NCBI GenBank assembly: GCA_039033995.1
Contig: JBCCBP010000004.1
Coordinates: 94,158 to 158,157, forward strand
Source of the DNA: CALBPI01 sp039033995
Lineage (GTDB): Bacteria > Pseudomonadota > Gammaproteobacteria > Steroidobacterales > Woeseiaceae
DNA: 64,000 nucleotides
Direction of reading: 5' to 3'
Every line of letters starts with the position of its first letter. Position 1 is the stretch's first letter. A program made the translations under genes and the position numbers. This document shows positions 1-7,902 of this stretch, one piece after another. The notes under the pieces were generated by a model, which was given only the letters and a program-made list of their open reading frames with translations, searched no databases and had not been told where the DNA came from.

Positions 1-465
1 ACCGCAGCGCATCGTTTGTGAGGGCAGTACAAACGATTCTTTCTCGAGTGCGGTGCGTTCATCCAGGATCGGCGGTAACGGGGTGTAGTCGACATTGGCC
101 AGCAGCGCTGCCCGACGTGCCTGATCGACGGTCTCCGCGACGACGAGAAACATCGGCTGACCGATAAACTCGACCAACGTGTCCGCGAATATGGGGTCGT
201 CGTCTTTCACGGCGCCGTAGTTGTTTTTGCCGCGTATCAGGCTTGCATCAATGACAGCGACCACGCCGGGTGCTGCACGAACGCGTGACAGATCACAGTG
301 GTTGATTCGTGCATGCGCCTCGCTGCTCACTACGAAAGCGCCGTGCAACAATCCGCGCGGCTCCGGTAGGTCATCGGTATATAAAGCGGCCCCGCTGACA
401 TGCAGTGCAGCGCTGTCGTGGGCGTGTGCGCTGCCGACGCCGCCGCGAGGTTTATTGGCGAGCAT
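1..465 (-). CDS. xdhB: Xanthine dehydrogenase molybdopterin-binding (large) subunit, N-terminal part
   Basis: The reading frame runs leftward off the window, so only about the first 155 residues are visible. The segment with GAALYTDDLPEPRGLLHGAF, then APGVVAVIDA and IGQPMFLVVAETVDQAR, is the ald_Xan_dh_C N-terminal domain of the molybdenum hydroxylase family. The molybdopterin site lies outside the window. The subunit would bind xanthine or hypoxanthine and hydroxylate it while passing electrons to the small subunit. The ATG at 465 has GAGG nine bases upstream. An in-frame ATG at 471 is only three bases from that GAGG and is less likely. The gene overlaps the end of xdhA by 14 bases, which implies translational coupling. 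Confidence 0.9.
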   Translation of the reverse strand, partial: MLANKPRGGVGSAHAHDSAALHVSGAALYTDDLPEPRGLLHGAFVVSSEAHARINHCDLSRVRAAPGVVAVIDASLIRGKNNYGAVKDDDPIFADTLVEFIGQPMFLVVAETVDQARRAALLANVDYTPLPPILDERTALEKESFVLPSQTMRCG

Positions 466-1960
466 AGTCATACACCTCGAGCGTGACGTCAGGTTCGGTG
501 ACGGCCAGATAAAACCGATATAGCAAATTGCGCGCAGCGGTCCGTCGGTAGTCGTCGCTGGCACGCATGTCCGTCAGCGGCGAAAAATCTGTATCGAGCG
601 CCGCCATTGCCTCTCGGGTGACCGATTCAGTGAGCACGTGTCCGCGCAGTGCTTTTTCGCAATGCGCGGCGCGTGCGGGGATCGCCGCCATGCCGCCAAA
701 TCCCGTGCGGATCTCTTCGCAGCGACCATCGACCAGCGTCATACAAAACGCCGCACAAACGGCCGAGATGTCCTGATCGAAACGTTTTGACAGTTTGTAG
801 GCGCGGAATACCTGATTGTCGCTCAACAACGGCACCAGCAATCGCGCTACGAATTCGCCCGGCTGCAAGTCATTGACCATGTAGTCATGATAAAACGCGT
901 CGAGTGGCAGGCGACGGCTGCCGTCGGCGCTGATCAGTTCGATCTCCGCGCCCAGCGCGATGAAGGCCGGCATCGAGTCGCCAATGGGTGAGCCATTGGC
1001 GATGTTGCCGCCGATCGTCGCGGCATTGCGAACCGGTGGCGATGCAAACCGTCGCAGTAACGGTTCCATGCTCGGAAAGTGAGCGACCAACTGTGGCATC
1101 GCCGAGCTGAATGTCACGGCGGCGCCGATCTCGAGATGCGTGTCGGTGGTCGTTATCGTTTTCAATGCATCGACTTCGCCGACATAGATCAACTCGTCCA
1201 TATCACGGAATTGCTTGGTCACCCAGAGCCCAACGTCGGTCCCGCCGGCGAGTATCGTCGCCTCTGGCTTCTCCGCCAGTAACGCCGTCAACGCTGCAAT
1301 GGTCGTCGGTGCGCTGATGTGGCGACCACTGGCACCGATCGTCAGCGTTGTGTCGTGTCGCAAGGCATTGAGCTCGGCGATGACGTCGCGTTCCTGTGCC
1401 TCGCTGCGTGCGCTGACCTGGCCCGCGGGTACTCGCAGCCGGTCGCTGTCGTCCGTTGTGCCGGCGCACTCGTACATGGCGACCGCGGCATCGACGATCG
1501 GACGATAGCCGGTGCAACGACACAGATTGCCCGCCAATGCATCGTTGATGTCGGTGCGCGTCAGCGTCGGCTGGGATTTGAAAGCGGCAAACAACGTCAT
1601 CACGAAGCCGGGTGTGCAGAATCCACACTGCGATCCATGATGCTCGACCATTGCCTGCTGTACCGGGTGGAGTTGGGACTGGCCTCTTGTCAGTGATTCG
1701 ACGGTAATCAGTTCCTTGCCGTCCAGTGTCGCGACAAACTGAATGCAGGCGTTCACCGCGCGGTATTGCAGATGGTCGCCGCTGTCGTCGATGCTGGCGA
1801 TGACAACCATACACGCGCCACAGTCGCCTTCTGCGCAACCTTCCTTGCTGCCGGTTTGCCAGCGATCTTCACGCAGCCACTGCAACACGGTGCGGGTGGG
1901 ATCGATCTCAGTGATCGTGACGACCTCGCCGTCGAGAAGAAAACGTACTGAGTCAGACAT
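452..1960 (-). CDS. xdhA: Xanthine dehydrogenase iron-sulfur/FAD (small) subunit
   Basis: This 502-residue protein is the electron-transfer subunit of bacterial xanthine dehydrogenase, which oxidises hypoxanthine and xanthine to urate with NAD. A plant-type 2Fe-2S domain comes first (Cys42, 47, 50 and 71 in EGCAEGDCGAC and NACIQF). A second 2Fe-2S domain follows (CGFC at 112-115, CRC at 147-149). Next are an FAD-binding domain (ILAGGTDVGLWVTK near 238, ATIGGNIANGSPIGD) and the CO-dehydrogenase flavoprotein C-terminal domain. An in-frame ATG 13 codons upstream (1999) lies inside uraH. The ATG at 1960 has GAGGGAG upstream and matches family length. It starts 8 bases after uraH stops, and xdhB follows. 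Confidence 0.93.
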   Translation of the reverse strand: MSDSVRFLLDGEVVTITEIDPTRTVLQWLREDRWQTGSKEGCAEGDCGACMVVIASIDDSGDHLQYRAVNACIQFVATLDGKELITVESLTRGQSQLHPVQQAMVEHHGSQCGFCTPGFVMTLFAAFKSQPTLTRTDINDALAGNLCRCTGYRPIVDAAVAMYECAGTTDDSDRLRVPAGQVSARSEAQERDVIAELNALRHDTTLTIGASGRHISAPTTIAALTALLAEKPEATILAGGTDVGLWVTKQFRDMDELIYVGEVDALKTITTTDTHLEIGAAVTFSSAMPQLVAHFPSMEPLLRRFASPPVRNAATIGGNIANGSPIGDSMPAFIALGAEIELISADGSRRLPLDAFYHDYMVNDLQPGEFVARLLVPLLSDNQVFRAYKLSKRFDQDISAVCAAFCMTLVDGRCEEIRTGFGGMAAIPARAAHCEKALRGHVLTESVTREAMAALDTDFSPLTDMRASDDYRRTAARNLLYRFYLAVTEPDVTLEVYDYARQ

Positions 1961-1968
1961 CAGGTCGG

Positions 1969-2316
1969 TCAGCTCCCTCGGTACGTTGAATAGCTCCACG
2001 GTGAGACGAGCAGCGGCACGTGGTAGTGCGATGGCTCACTGAGCGTAAAGCGAAGTGTGATGACATCCAGAAACGGTGGATCCGCGAGTTCGACGCCGCG
2101 CGCCGCGAAATAGGCCGCCACATCGAACTCGAGCTCGTAGGTGCCAGGCTGAAACGCATCATCGGCGAGTAGCGGTGCATCGACGCGACCGTCGGCATTG
2201 GTTTCTGTCGTTACGAGAAGCGCGCGGGACTCGCCGCAGCGATACAAACGCACCGCGATGTGTCGACCAGGAATGCCGGCTGAAGTGTCCAGAACGTGTG
2301 TGGTGAGTTTGCCCAT
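1969..2316 (-). CDS. uraH: 5-hydroxyisourate hydrolase (transthyretin-like)
   Basis: This 115-residue protein matches the usual size of HIU hydrolase, which opens 5-hydroxyisourate, the first product of urate oxidation, to OHCU. The family marks are all present: N-terminal LTTHVLDTSAGIPG with the active-site His, the central Arg region, SEPSHYHVPLLVSPWSYSTY, and the diagnostic C-terminal YRGS. The frame extends upstream to 2472, but residues before MGKL have no family similarity, so I start at 2316. It sits between ribokinase and xdhA. No urate oxidase or OHCU decarboxylase is visible; they may lie left of the window. Confidence 0.93.
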   Translation of the reverse strand: MGKLTTHVLDTSAGIPGRHIAVRLYRCGESRALLVTTETNADGRVDAPLLADDAFQPGTYELEFDVAAYFAARGVELADPPFLDVITLRFTLSEPSHYHVPLLVSPWSYSTYRGS

Positions 2317-2395
2317 GTAGCGCTGTGTCGCCTGTATTGACTCGTTCCAGCCAATATAGACGCTGTCAGAGCGCCGTGCTACCCCGCGCTGCTTG

Positions 2396-3304
2396 TCATA
2401 CTTCTGTTCGAAATGGAATGGAATCCTGTGCGCCGTGGCGTCCGATCGCAATCGCCGCCGCGCGATTGGCAAAAGCTACCGCCGTCGGCAACGACTCTCC
2501 CTCCGCCAGAGCAACAGCCATCGCCCCGTTAAAGGTGTCGCCCGCGGCAACGGTATCCACGATACGTTCGGGCGTTGCAGCCGGCACGTGGTATCGCTCG
2601 CCCCGGTCGTTCACCCATGCGCCGTCAGCGCCGAGCGTGATGATGACCGTTTGTGGGCCTAGTGCTCGCAGCGCTTCGCTGGCGGCATCGGCTGCTTCGC
2701 GGTCGGCGCACGGCAAACCACACAAGGCGGTCGCCTCTGATTGATTGGGTGTCAGAATATCCACATGGCCGAGAAGCGCCGCATCGAGCTGCGTCGCCGG
2801 TGCAGGATTCAGAATCACCGTCGCGTCGCCGCGTGCAGCCAGTTCGACGGCCGTGCCCACACCGGCGAGCGGGGTCTCCAGCTGCACCAATATGATGCGC
2901 GCGGCCGCTAACGTATCTCGATGCGTCATGACGCGGGCCGAGTCGAGCGCCGCATTAGCACCGGCGCTGATGCCGATACAATTTTCACCGTTTGCTGCAA
3001 CGAAGATCATCGCGCTGCCGGTCGATGAATTGACGATCGCATCGATACCGTGCGTGTCGATACCATCGTTGTTTAGCGCCTCGATTCGCTCGCGGCCTGC
3101 GCTATCGTCGCCGACACACGCGATCAGTGCAGTCTGTGCGCCGAGCCGCGCACAAGCGACGGCCTGATTTGCGCCTTTACCGCCGCCGAAAATAGAAAAC
3201 GTATCTCCGCCTAATGTCTCGCCCGGCCTCGGTAGCGTCGGCACGCGCAGGACATAGTCGACGTTGATGCTGCCGACCACGACAATATCGGCGGTGCTGG
3301 TCAT
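2396..3304 (-). CDS. rbsK: Ribokinase (PfkB family sugar kinase)
   Basis: This 302-residue PfkB-family kinase most likely phosphorylates ribose to ribose-5-phosphate in the cytoplasm. The N-terminal VVGSINVDYVLRVPTLPRPGE and FGGGKGANQAVACARLGA are classic ribokinase signatures. The C-terminal DTVAAGDTFNGA motif carries the catalytic Asp and anion hole. Its ATG overlaps the stop of the upstream oxygenase gene by four bases (ATGA). With a nucleoside hydrolase across the divergent promoter, the natural substrate is ribose released from nucleosides. I see no ribose ABC transporter. A different pentose or nucleoside substrate cannot be excluded from sequence alone. Confidence 0.88.
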   Translation of the reverse strand: MTSTADIVVVGSINVDYVLRVPTLPRPGETLGGDTFSIFGGGKGANQAVACARLGAQTALIACVGDDSAGRERIEALNNDGIDTHGIDAIVNSSTGSAMIFVAANGENCIGISAGANAALDSARVMTHRDTLAAARIILVQLETPLAGVGTAVELAARGDATVILNPAPATQLDAALLGHVDILTPNQSEATALCGLPCADREAADAASEALRALGPQTVIITLGADGAWVNDRGERYHVPAATPERIVDTVAAGDTFNGAMAVALAEGESLPTAVAFANRAAAIAIGRHGAQDSIPFRTEV

Positions 3305-4173
3305 GGCGTCGCGTCGGCCTTGGTGCCGTCGATCGCTGCTAGTCGCTCAATCAGATATTCGCCGGCGGTGTAGCGTGGGGACAGGCGCAGTGATAAATCG
3401 GGTGCCAGAAAAAACGGCATTGAGATGCGCGATACGTTGTGGTCCGACTGCGCAGGATTGATGACCCGGTGCGTTGTTGAAGGCAGATACCCGCCGGTCA
3501 TTTCCTGCAGCATGTCGCCCGTGTTAACGATTATCTCGCCGCTTTCACCGTGCAGGTCGAGCCAGCGGCCGTCTTTAGCCTGCACCTGCAAGCCGGGCTC
3601 GAGTGCCACAGGCAGCAGCGTGATGAAGTTGATGTCCTCATGGGCCGCTGCGCGCACGCTGCCCGGCGGTTCGTCGCCCGCAAGAGGTGGATAGTGCAGC
3701 AGACGCAGTACGCTCGGTTCATCGCGCAAAACCTCTGCCAACTTCACGGACGGGTCATACAGGCAATTCGTCGGCAGTGCATCCTGCAGCCAGCCGAGAA
3801 GTGTTGCGCCGAGTTCGATCGCCTGTTTGCGGTAACGCACGATGTCGTCGGTCAGGTGCGCAGGCATTGGGCTTTGGGGTGAGGCGTGGAAAAACTCTTT
3901 GATGTCTTTGACATCGTGTCCGACCGCACGCTCTGACACGGCCAGCGAAAAGTAGCCATGCTGATCGCCATCCGGTCGGCGCGGAAACTGGTAGTCGTAC
4001 TTTTCGTCGGTATTGAAAAACGCGCGCCACTCGTCGTTGATGCGCGTCAACAGGTCACGTTCGATCGGATGCTCACGGAGAACCGCGAAGCCCGTCTCGT
4101 GAATCGACTGAGCAAACGCTTCGGCAGCATCGCCAGCCCCCATGTCGACACTCTTCACTGTTGGATTACTCAT
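3301..4173 (-). CDS. Isopenicillin-N-synthase-like Fe(II)/2-oxoglutarate dioxygenase
   Basis: This 290-residue protein has the IPNS/DIOX fold. The iron triad is His178-x-Asp180 (AAHEDINFITLL) with distal His235 (PSTTHRV), and the 2-oxoglutarate-binding RxS is Arg249/Ser251 (SRISMPFF). A DIOX_N-like half comes first (SIHETGFAVLREHPI). The protein overlaps the MFS gene by 8 bases and ribokinase by 4, so it is embedded in the nucleoside operon. GGAAGGAGC precedes the ATG. The substrate is unknown. Thymine 7-hydroxylase, another IPNS-fold enzyme, acts on a nucleobase, so a base or nucleoside substrate is a reasonable inference but no more than that. Confidence 0.85.
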   Translation of the reverse strand: MSNPTVKSVDMGAGDAAEAFAQSIHETGFAVLREHPIERDLLTRINDEWRAFFNTDEKYDYQFPRRPDGDQHGYFSLAVSERAVGHDVKDIKEFFHASPQSPMPAHLTDDIVRYRKQAIELGATLLGWLQDALPTNCLYDPSVKLAEVLRDEPSVLRLLHYPPLAGDEPPGSVRAAAHEDINFITLLPVALEPGLQVQAKDGRWLDLHGESGEIIVNTGDMLQEMTGGYLPSTTHRVINPAQSDHNVSRISMPFFLAPDLSLRLSPRYTAGEYLIERLAAIDGTKADATP

Positions 4174-5323
4174 GCTCCTTCCCTTTTGTGCGATCCTGAC
4201 CGCTCGCGATCACTAACAGCACGCCCATCACCAGATAGCAGACACTCGCAAAACGCAGGACGGTCATCGTATCACTGACGGCGACGATCTGGCTCGACAG
4301 CCATGGGCTGATCGCGGTCCCGCTGGTAGCGCCCAGCAACATCAGTGAGACAAGGCGAGACGACGGTGTTGTCACTTGCTGCGTGGCGAATGACAGTACG
4401 ACTTTCAATAAACCGAAATTCGTGAAGCCCCAGACTGCGGCCAACGATGGCAACCAGGCGTAGTGATCGACCAACCACATCGGTACCGAACCGGCCAACG
4501 CGCCGGCAGCGGCCAGCAGCGCCATGCGCCGTGCACCGGTGCGCAGCACCCACCACGCCACGAGGATCTGGGCGGCAAACATGCCACTCCAGAAGCGACC
4601 GACGACGCTGCCCGCATCACTCGCCGACACGCCTTGCGCCATCAGGTGGTTAGGCAGCCACCACAACATCGCGTATTGCCCGAGCGTATACAAAAACAAA
4701 GCGGCGACACAGCACCAGACAGCGGCTGGCCAAGGTTCATCTTGGGCCTCGGTGTCTGCCGAGTCGATCGCCGGGTAACGACTACTGGCGGCCAGCATCA
4801 CAATGATTGCAGCGATGCCCGCTAATGCCACGTAGGTCGTCGCCCAATGCCAGACGTGACTGATCACGTAACTGGCGAGTGCCGCGCAGGCAATGCCAGC
4901 GACGCTGAATGCACCATCGGTCACAACCAGCATAGATGCACGCTCGCGTGGTGCATAGCAGAGCGAAATCGCTGACGCAGCCGCTGCCAGGCCAATACCG
5001 CACGCGACGCCGATGACGCCCAGCGCGAGACGGATTGTCATTGCATCTGCGCGCAGACGAATACTGACCAATGCCAGTAGGCACGCGCCGCTGACCGTGA
5101 TGACCACGCCACGCAATGCAACCAGGTCAAAGATGAACAACGCGATGATCGCACCGATCAGTATGCCGATGGTCAGCCAGCTAAAGTTCGCCGTTGCGGC
5201 GGTTACTGGGATCTCAAGGGCCGCCGCCATCGGTGCGCTGATGATGCCAATCGGCGCGAGCATGCCGGACATCAGGAAATAGGCGAGAAAAGCCGCCAGC
5301 GTAATGCGATGTCGATTGTTCAA
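4166..5323 (-). CDS. Major facilitator superfamily transporter, TsgA-like
   Basis: The protein has about 385 residues and about twelve hydrophobic segments, starting LAAFLAYFLMSGMLAPIGII and including WLTIGILIGAIIALFIFDLV. I place the start at a TTG (5321-5323) with GAGGGA just upstream. The only in-frame ATG further up (5410) would overlap the divergent nucleoside hydrolase gene. The hydrophilic loop near residue 185 (AIDSADTEAQDEPW) separates the two halves. As first gene of an operon with oxygenase, ribokinase, HIU hydrolase and xanthine dehydrogenase, it probably imports a nucleoside or purine. The sequence itself does not reveal the substrate. Confidence 0.78.
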   Translation of the reverse strand: MNNRHRITLAAFLAYFLMSGMLAPIGIISAPMAAALEIPVTAATANFSWLTIGILIGAIIALFIFDLVALRGVVITVSGACLLALVSIRLRADAMTIRLALGVIGVACGIGLAAAASAISLCYAPRERASMLVVTDGAFSVAGIACAALASYVISHVWHWATTYVALAGIAAIIVMLAASSRYPAIDSADTEAQDEPWPAAVWCCVAALFLYTLGQYAMLWWLPNHLMAQGVSASDAGSVVGRFWSGMFAAQILVAWWVLRTGARRMALLAAAGALAGSVPMWLVDHYAWLPSLAAVWGFTNFGLLKVVLSFATQQVTTPSSRLVSLMLLGATSGTAISPWLSSQIVAVSDTMTVLRFASVCYLVMGVLLVIASGQDRTKGKEHE

Positions 5324-5404
5324 GCGTCCCTCGGTCTGGAGATCTCCCACGTTGCCCTGAATTCTGCCACACTGACAGCCAGAACCTTGGAGAAACGCTG
5401 ATTC
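5324..5404. promoter_or_regulatory. Divergent intergenic control region of the purine/urease locus
   Basis: These 81 bases separate two diverging operons and must hold both promoters. I do not find a convincing -35/-10 pair on either strand. A perfect 10-base palindrome, GGAGATCTCC, lies at 5338-5347 and could be an operator or part of one. It overlaps the likely ribosome-binding neighbourhood of the leftward MFS gene. GGAG lies about 14 bases upstream of the iunH ATG, a long spacing. No regulator gene is adjacent. Confidence 0.4.
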
Positions 5405-6364
5405 ATGCAAAAGCTCATTTTCGACACTGACCCTGGCATCGACGACGCGATGGCATTGCTGTTTGCGGAGGCAAGTCCCGACATCGATCTGTTGGGTATC
5501 ACCACGGTACTCGGCAATGGGTCAATCGAGACAACGACACGGAACGCGTTGTATCTCGTCGAGCGCTTCGATATCCCGGCGCCTGTGTTTCGTGGCGCAG
5601 CGTCAGCGTTGCAGGTGGAAAGTGGCGATCCGCCAACGTTTGTGCATGGCGATGACGGGCTTGGCAATATTCATCCGTCTGCCCCGACTCGCGAAGTCAG
5701 CTCATTACCAGCGGACGCTTATATCGTGGATACGATCCTGCGTTATCCGGGGGAGGTCACCATCGTTGCAGTCGGCCGCCTGACCAACCTGGCGTTGGCA
5801 CTTCAGCGCGAGCCGGCCATCGTCGATGCAGTCAGACAAATTGTCGTCATGGGCGGTGCACTCGGCACCGGCGGCCATCACGGCAACATCACGCCACACG
5901 CTGAGGCGAATATTTATGGTGATCCGCACGCGGCTGAGCAGGTATTCAGCGCAGACTGGCCGGTCGTCATGGTCGGCCTCGATGTGACGATGCAGGTCGT
6001 GATGAATGACGCCCGCATGCAGCGGCTGCGCGAGTGCGCCGGCGACGCTGGCGAGTTCATGTATGAGATATCCCGGTTTTACGCGGACTTTTATGCGCAG
6101 TCGACCGATCTCCAGGGCTTTCCGGTGCACGATTCATCGGCGATCGCCTACGTTATCGATCGATCGTTGTTCACCACAACGACCGGTGGACTGGCGGTGA
6201 CGCTCGATGGGGAACACATCGGTCAAACCCGGATCGCCACCTCGGGTAGAGCACTCGCCGAGGCAGACTTTGGTGCTCGCCCACAGCAGCTCGCGTGTAC
6301 CGACGTCGACGCAGCGCGTTTGCTGCAATTGTTCGAACAAACCGTTATCGATGGGTATGCCTGA
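5405..6364 (+). CDS. iunH: Inosine/uridine-preferring nucleoside hydrolase
   Basis: This 319-residue protein starts MQKLIFDTDPGIDDAMALL, which carries the calcium-binding DTDPGIDD signature (residues 7-14) of the IU nucleoside hydrolases. Other marks are LGNGSIETTTRNAL, the MGGALGTGGHHGNITPHAEANIYGDP block and the late VHDSSAIAYV segment with the second metal-binding Asp. It hydrolyses nucleosides to base plus ribose. The ribose feeds the ribokinase and purine bases feed xanthine dehydrogenase in the divergent operon. Base preference is not certain from sequence. Its stop codon directly abuts the ureD start, so it leads the urease operon. Confidence 0.93.
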   Translation: MQKLIFDTDPGIDDAMALLFAEASPDIDLLGITTVLGNGSIETTTRNALYLVERFDIPAPVFRGAASALQVESGDPPTFVHGDDGLGNIHPSAPTREVSSLPADAYIVDTILRYPGEVTIVAVGRLTNLALALQREPAIVDAVRQIVVMGGALGTGGHHGNITPHAEANIYGDPHAAEQVFSADWPVVMVGLDVTMQVVMNDARMQRLRECAGDAGEFMYEISRFYADFYAQSTDLQGFPVHDSSAIAYVIDRSLFTTTTGGLAVTLDGEHIGQTRIATSGRALAEADFGARPQQLACTDVDAARLLQLFEQTVIDGYA

Positions 6365-7237
6365 ATGAGCGCAAGAGCGGCGAGCTTGCAGGCATTGCAG
6401 CGGGCTGTAGGCCGCGCGCGCATTGACGTTGCCACCCGCGACGGTGTCAGTCACTTGCAGCGCCTGTATCAACAGGGCTGCGCCAAGGTCCGGATGCCGC
6501 TGATCGAACCTGGGCAACCACTGCAGTTCGTATTGTTGAACACCGCGGGTGGGCTGACCGACGGGGACATCTACGAGGTCGATGTTGATTGGGGCGAGAG
6601 CAGCAAGGCGATCGTCACGACGCAGGCCGCGGAGCGCATCTACAAATCGCGGGGCGCGCCTGCGCGGGTCGTCAATCGCCTGACTGTTGATGACGATGCT
6701 GTCGCCGTGTGGTTGCCCCAGGAAACCATCTTGTTTGATCGGGGGCGTTGCGATCGGTTGACCGAGGTGTCGCTCAAGTCGAGCAGTGCGTTTGTTGCGA
6801 TGGATTCACTGGTGTGTGGACGCAAGGCGATGGACGAGCGAGTGCGTCAGGGCCTGTGGTTTGATCGCTGGCGTGTGCGCATCGATGGTCGTCTTGCTTT
6901 TGCGGATGCCCTGCGTCTGGCCAGTGACGATGATGTCGATTTTCAAGCACTGCTCAGGCAGCAGGCGGTGGCTGGAGGCCGCCAGGCGGCGGCGACAGGT
7001 CTCGTGGTAGGGCCAACGGCTCCCGCACTCCGTGATCACATTCGTGATGCACTTCAGAAGTCCGATGTGCTGGGCGGTGTGAGCCAGGTTGGTGCAGTGA
7101 CATGCTGGCGTTTTCTGGCGACGGACGGTGACACGCTACGTCGTGCTTCCAATCAGGTTTTCGATGCCCTAGTCTCAGAAGCGGTTGTCGACAATCCGTT
7201 TGCTGGGTTGGTATTACCTCGCGTATTCCGATGCTAG
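6365..7237 (+). CDS. ureD: Urease accessory protein UreD (UreH)
   Basis: This 290-residue UreD is the scaffold that binds apo-urease together with UreF and UreG during nickel insertion. Characteristic pieces are LQRLYQQGCAKVRMP, the VLLNTAGGLTDGD motif (family consensus LNTAGGLTGGD), TTQAAERIYKS and LPQETILFDRG. The ATG follows directly on the iunH stop with no intervening base. The C-terminal part (GAVTCWRFLATDGDTLRRA) matches the UreD end. It is the first of seven contiguous urease genes. Confidence 0.93.
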   Translation: MSARAASLQALQRAVGRARIDVATRDGVSHLQRLYQQGCAKVRMPLIEPGQPLQFVLLNTAGGLTDGDIYEVDVDWGESSKAIVTTQAAERIYKSRGAPARVVNRLTVDDDAVAVWLPQETILFDRGRCDRLTEVSLKSSSAFVAMDSLVCGRKAMDERVRQGLWFDRWRVRIDGRLAFADALRLASDDDVDFQALLRQQAVAGGRQAAATGLVVGPTAPALRDHIRDALQKSDVLGGVSQVGAVTCWRFLATDGDTLRRASNQVFDALVSEAVVDNPFAGLVLPRVFRC

Positions 7238-7283
7238 CGATGGCGGCCTGGCGACCAATGAAAGAGATTGTAGGGAGAGCAGC

Positions 7284-7586
7284 ATGCAGCTGACGCCGAG
7301 AGAAAAAGACAAACTGCTGCTGGCCACGGCGGCGATGGTGGCGCGACGCCGTTTGGAGCGGGGCGTAAAACTCAACCATCCCGAAGCCATTGCGTTGATT
7401 TCCGACTTTGTCGTCGAAGGTGCGCGCGACGGCCGGAGTGTCGCGGATCTGATGCAGGCCGGTGCCGAGGTGATTTCGCGTGATCAGGTCATGGACGGTA
7501 TTGCCGAGATGATCCATGACGTGCAAGTCGAAGCGACGTTCCCCGACGGCACCAAGCTCGTCACGGTCCACAACCCGATTCGCTAG
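7284..7586 (+). CDS. ureA: Urease subunit gamma
   Basis: This 100-residue protein starts MQLTPREKDKLLLATAAMVA, the invariant start of UreA, and contains LNHPEAIALISDF, LMQAGAEVISRDQVMDG and the end VTVHNPIR. The frame is open upstream to 7185, but the ATG at 7284 has AGGGAGAGC seven to ten bases ahead and gives the standard length. It is a structural subunit of the trimeric (alpha-beta-gamma) urease. The 46-base gap after ureD is the largest inside this operon. Confidence 0.96.
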   Translation: MQLTPREKDKLLLATAAMVARRRLERGVKLNHPEAIALISDFVVEGARDGRSVADLMQAGAEVISRDQVMDGIAEMIHDVQVEATFPDGTKLVTVHNPIR

Positions 7587-7596
7587 GAGGCGCGAA

Positions 7597-7902
7597 ATGA
7601 TCCCAGGTGAAATCATGGTGGCTGATGGCGATATCGTCCTCAACGCCGACGCGGAGACTCGCACACTGACCGTCGCTAACACTGGCGACCGGCCGGTGCA
7701 GGTCGGCTCTCACTATCATTTCTTTGAAGTGAATGCGGCGCTCGATTTTGACCGCGAGGCGAGTCGAGGTTGGCGACTGGACATTGCCGCCGGTACAGCA
7801 GTGCGTTTCGAGCCGGGGCAATCCCGCGACGTGACATTGGTGCCACTGGCTGGCGAGCGCACGGTGTTCGGCTTTAATCAGAAAATCATGGGAGCACTGT
7901 AA
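7597..7902 (+). CDS. ureB: Urease subunit beta
   Basis: This 101-residue protein starts MIPGEIMVADGDIVLN, the standard UreB start. It contains TGDRPVQVGSHYHFFEVN and FEPGQSRDVTLVPLAGERTV and ends FNQKIMGAL. A perfect AGGAGG sits seven bases before the ATG at 7597. The stop codon overlaps the ureC ATG by one base (TAATG), which couples translation of the beta and alpha subunits. It is separate from UreA, as in most free-living proteobacteria and unlike the fused Helicobacter form. Confidence 0.96.
   Translation: MIPGEIMVADGDIVLNADAETRTLTVANTGDRPVQVGSHYHFFEVNAALDFDREASRGWRLDIAAGTAVRFEPGQSRDVTLVPLAGERTVFGFNQKIMGAL

Noticed and set aside
463..471. The upstream ATG at 471 as xdhB start
   Set aside because: The GAGG is only three bases away, too close. 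The ATG at 465 has a nine-base spacing.
6954..7682. A 242-codon minus-strand frame over ureD/ureA/ureB
   Set aside because: It is antisense to three certain urease genes with ribosome-binding sites and full motifs.
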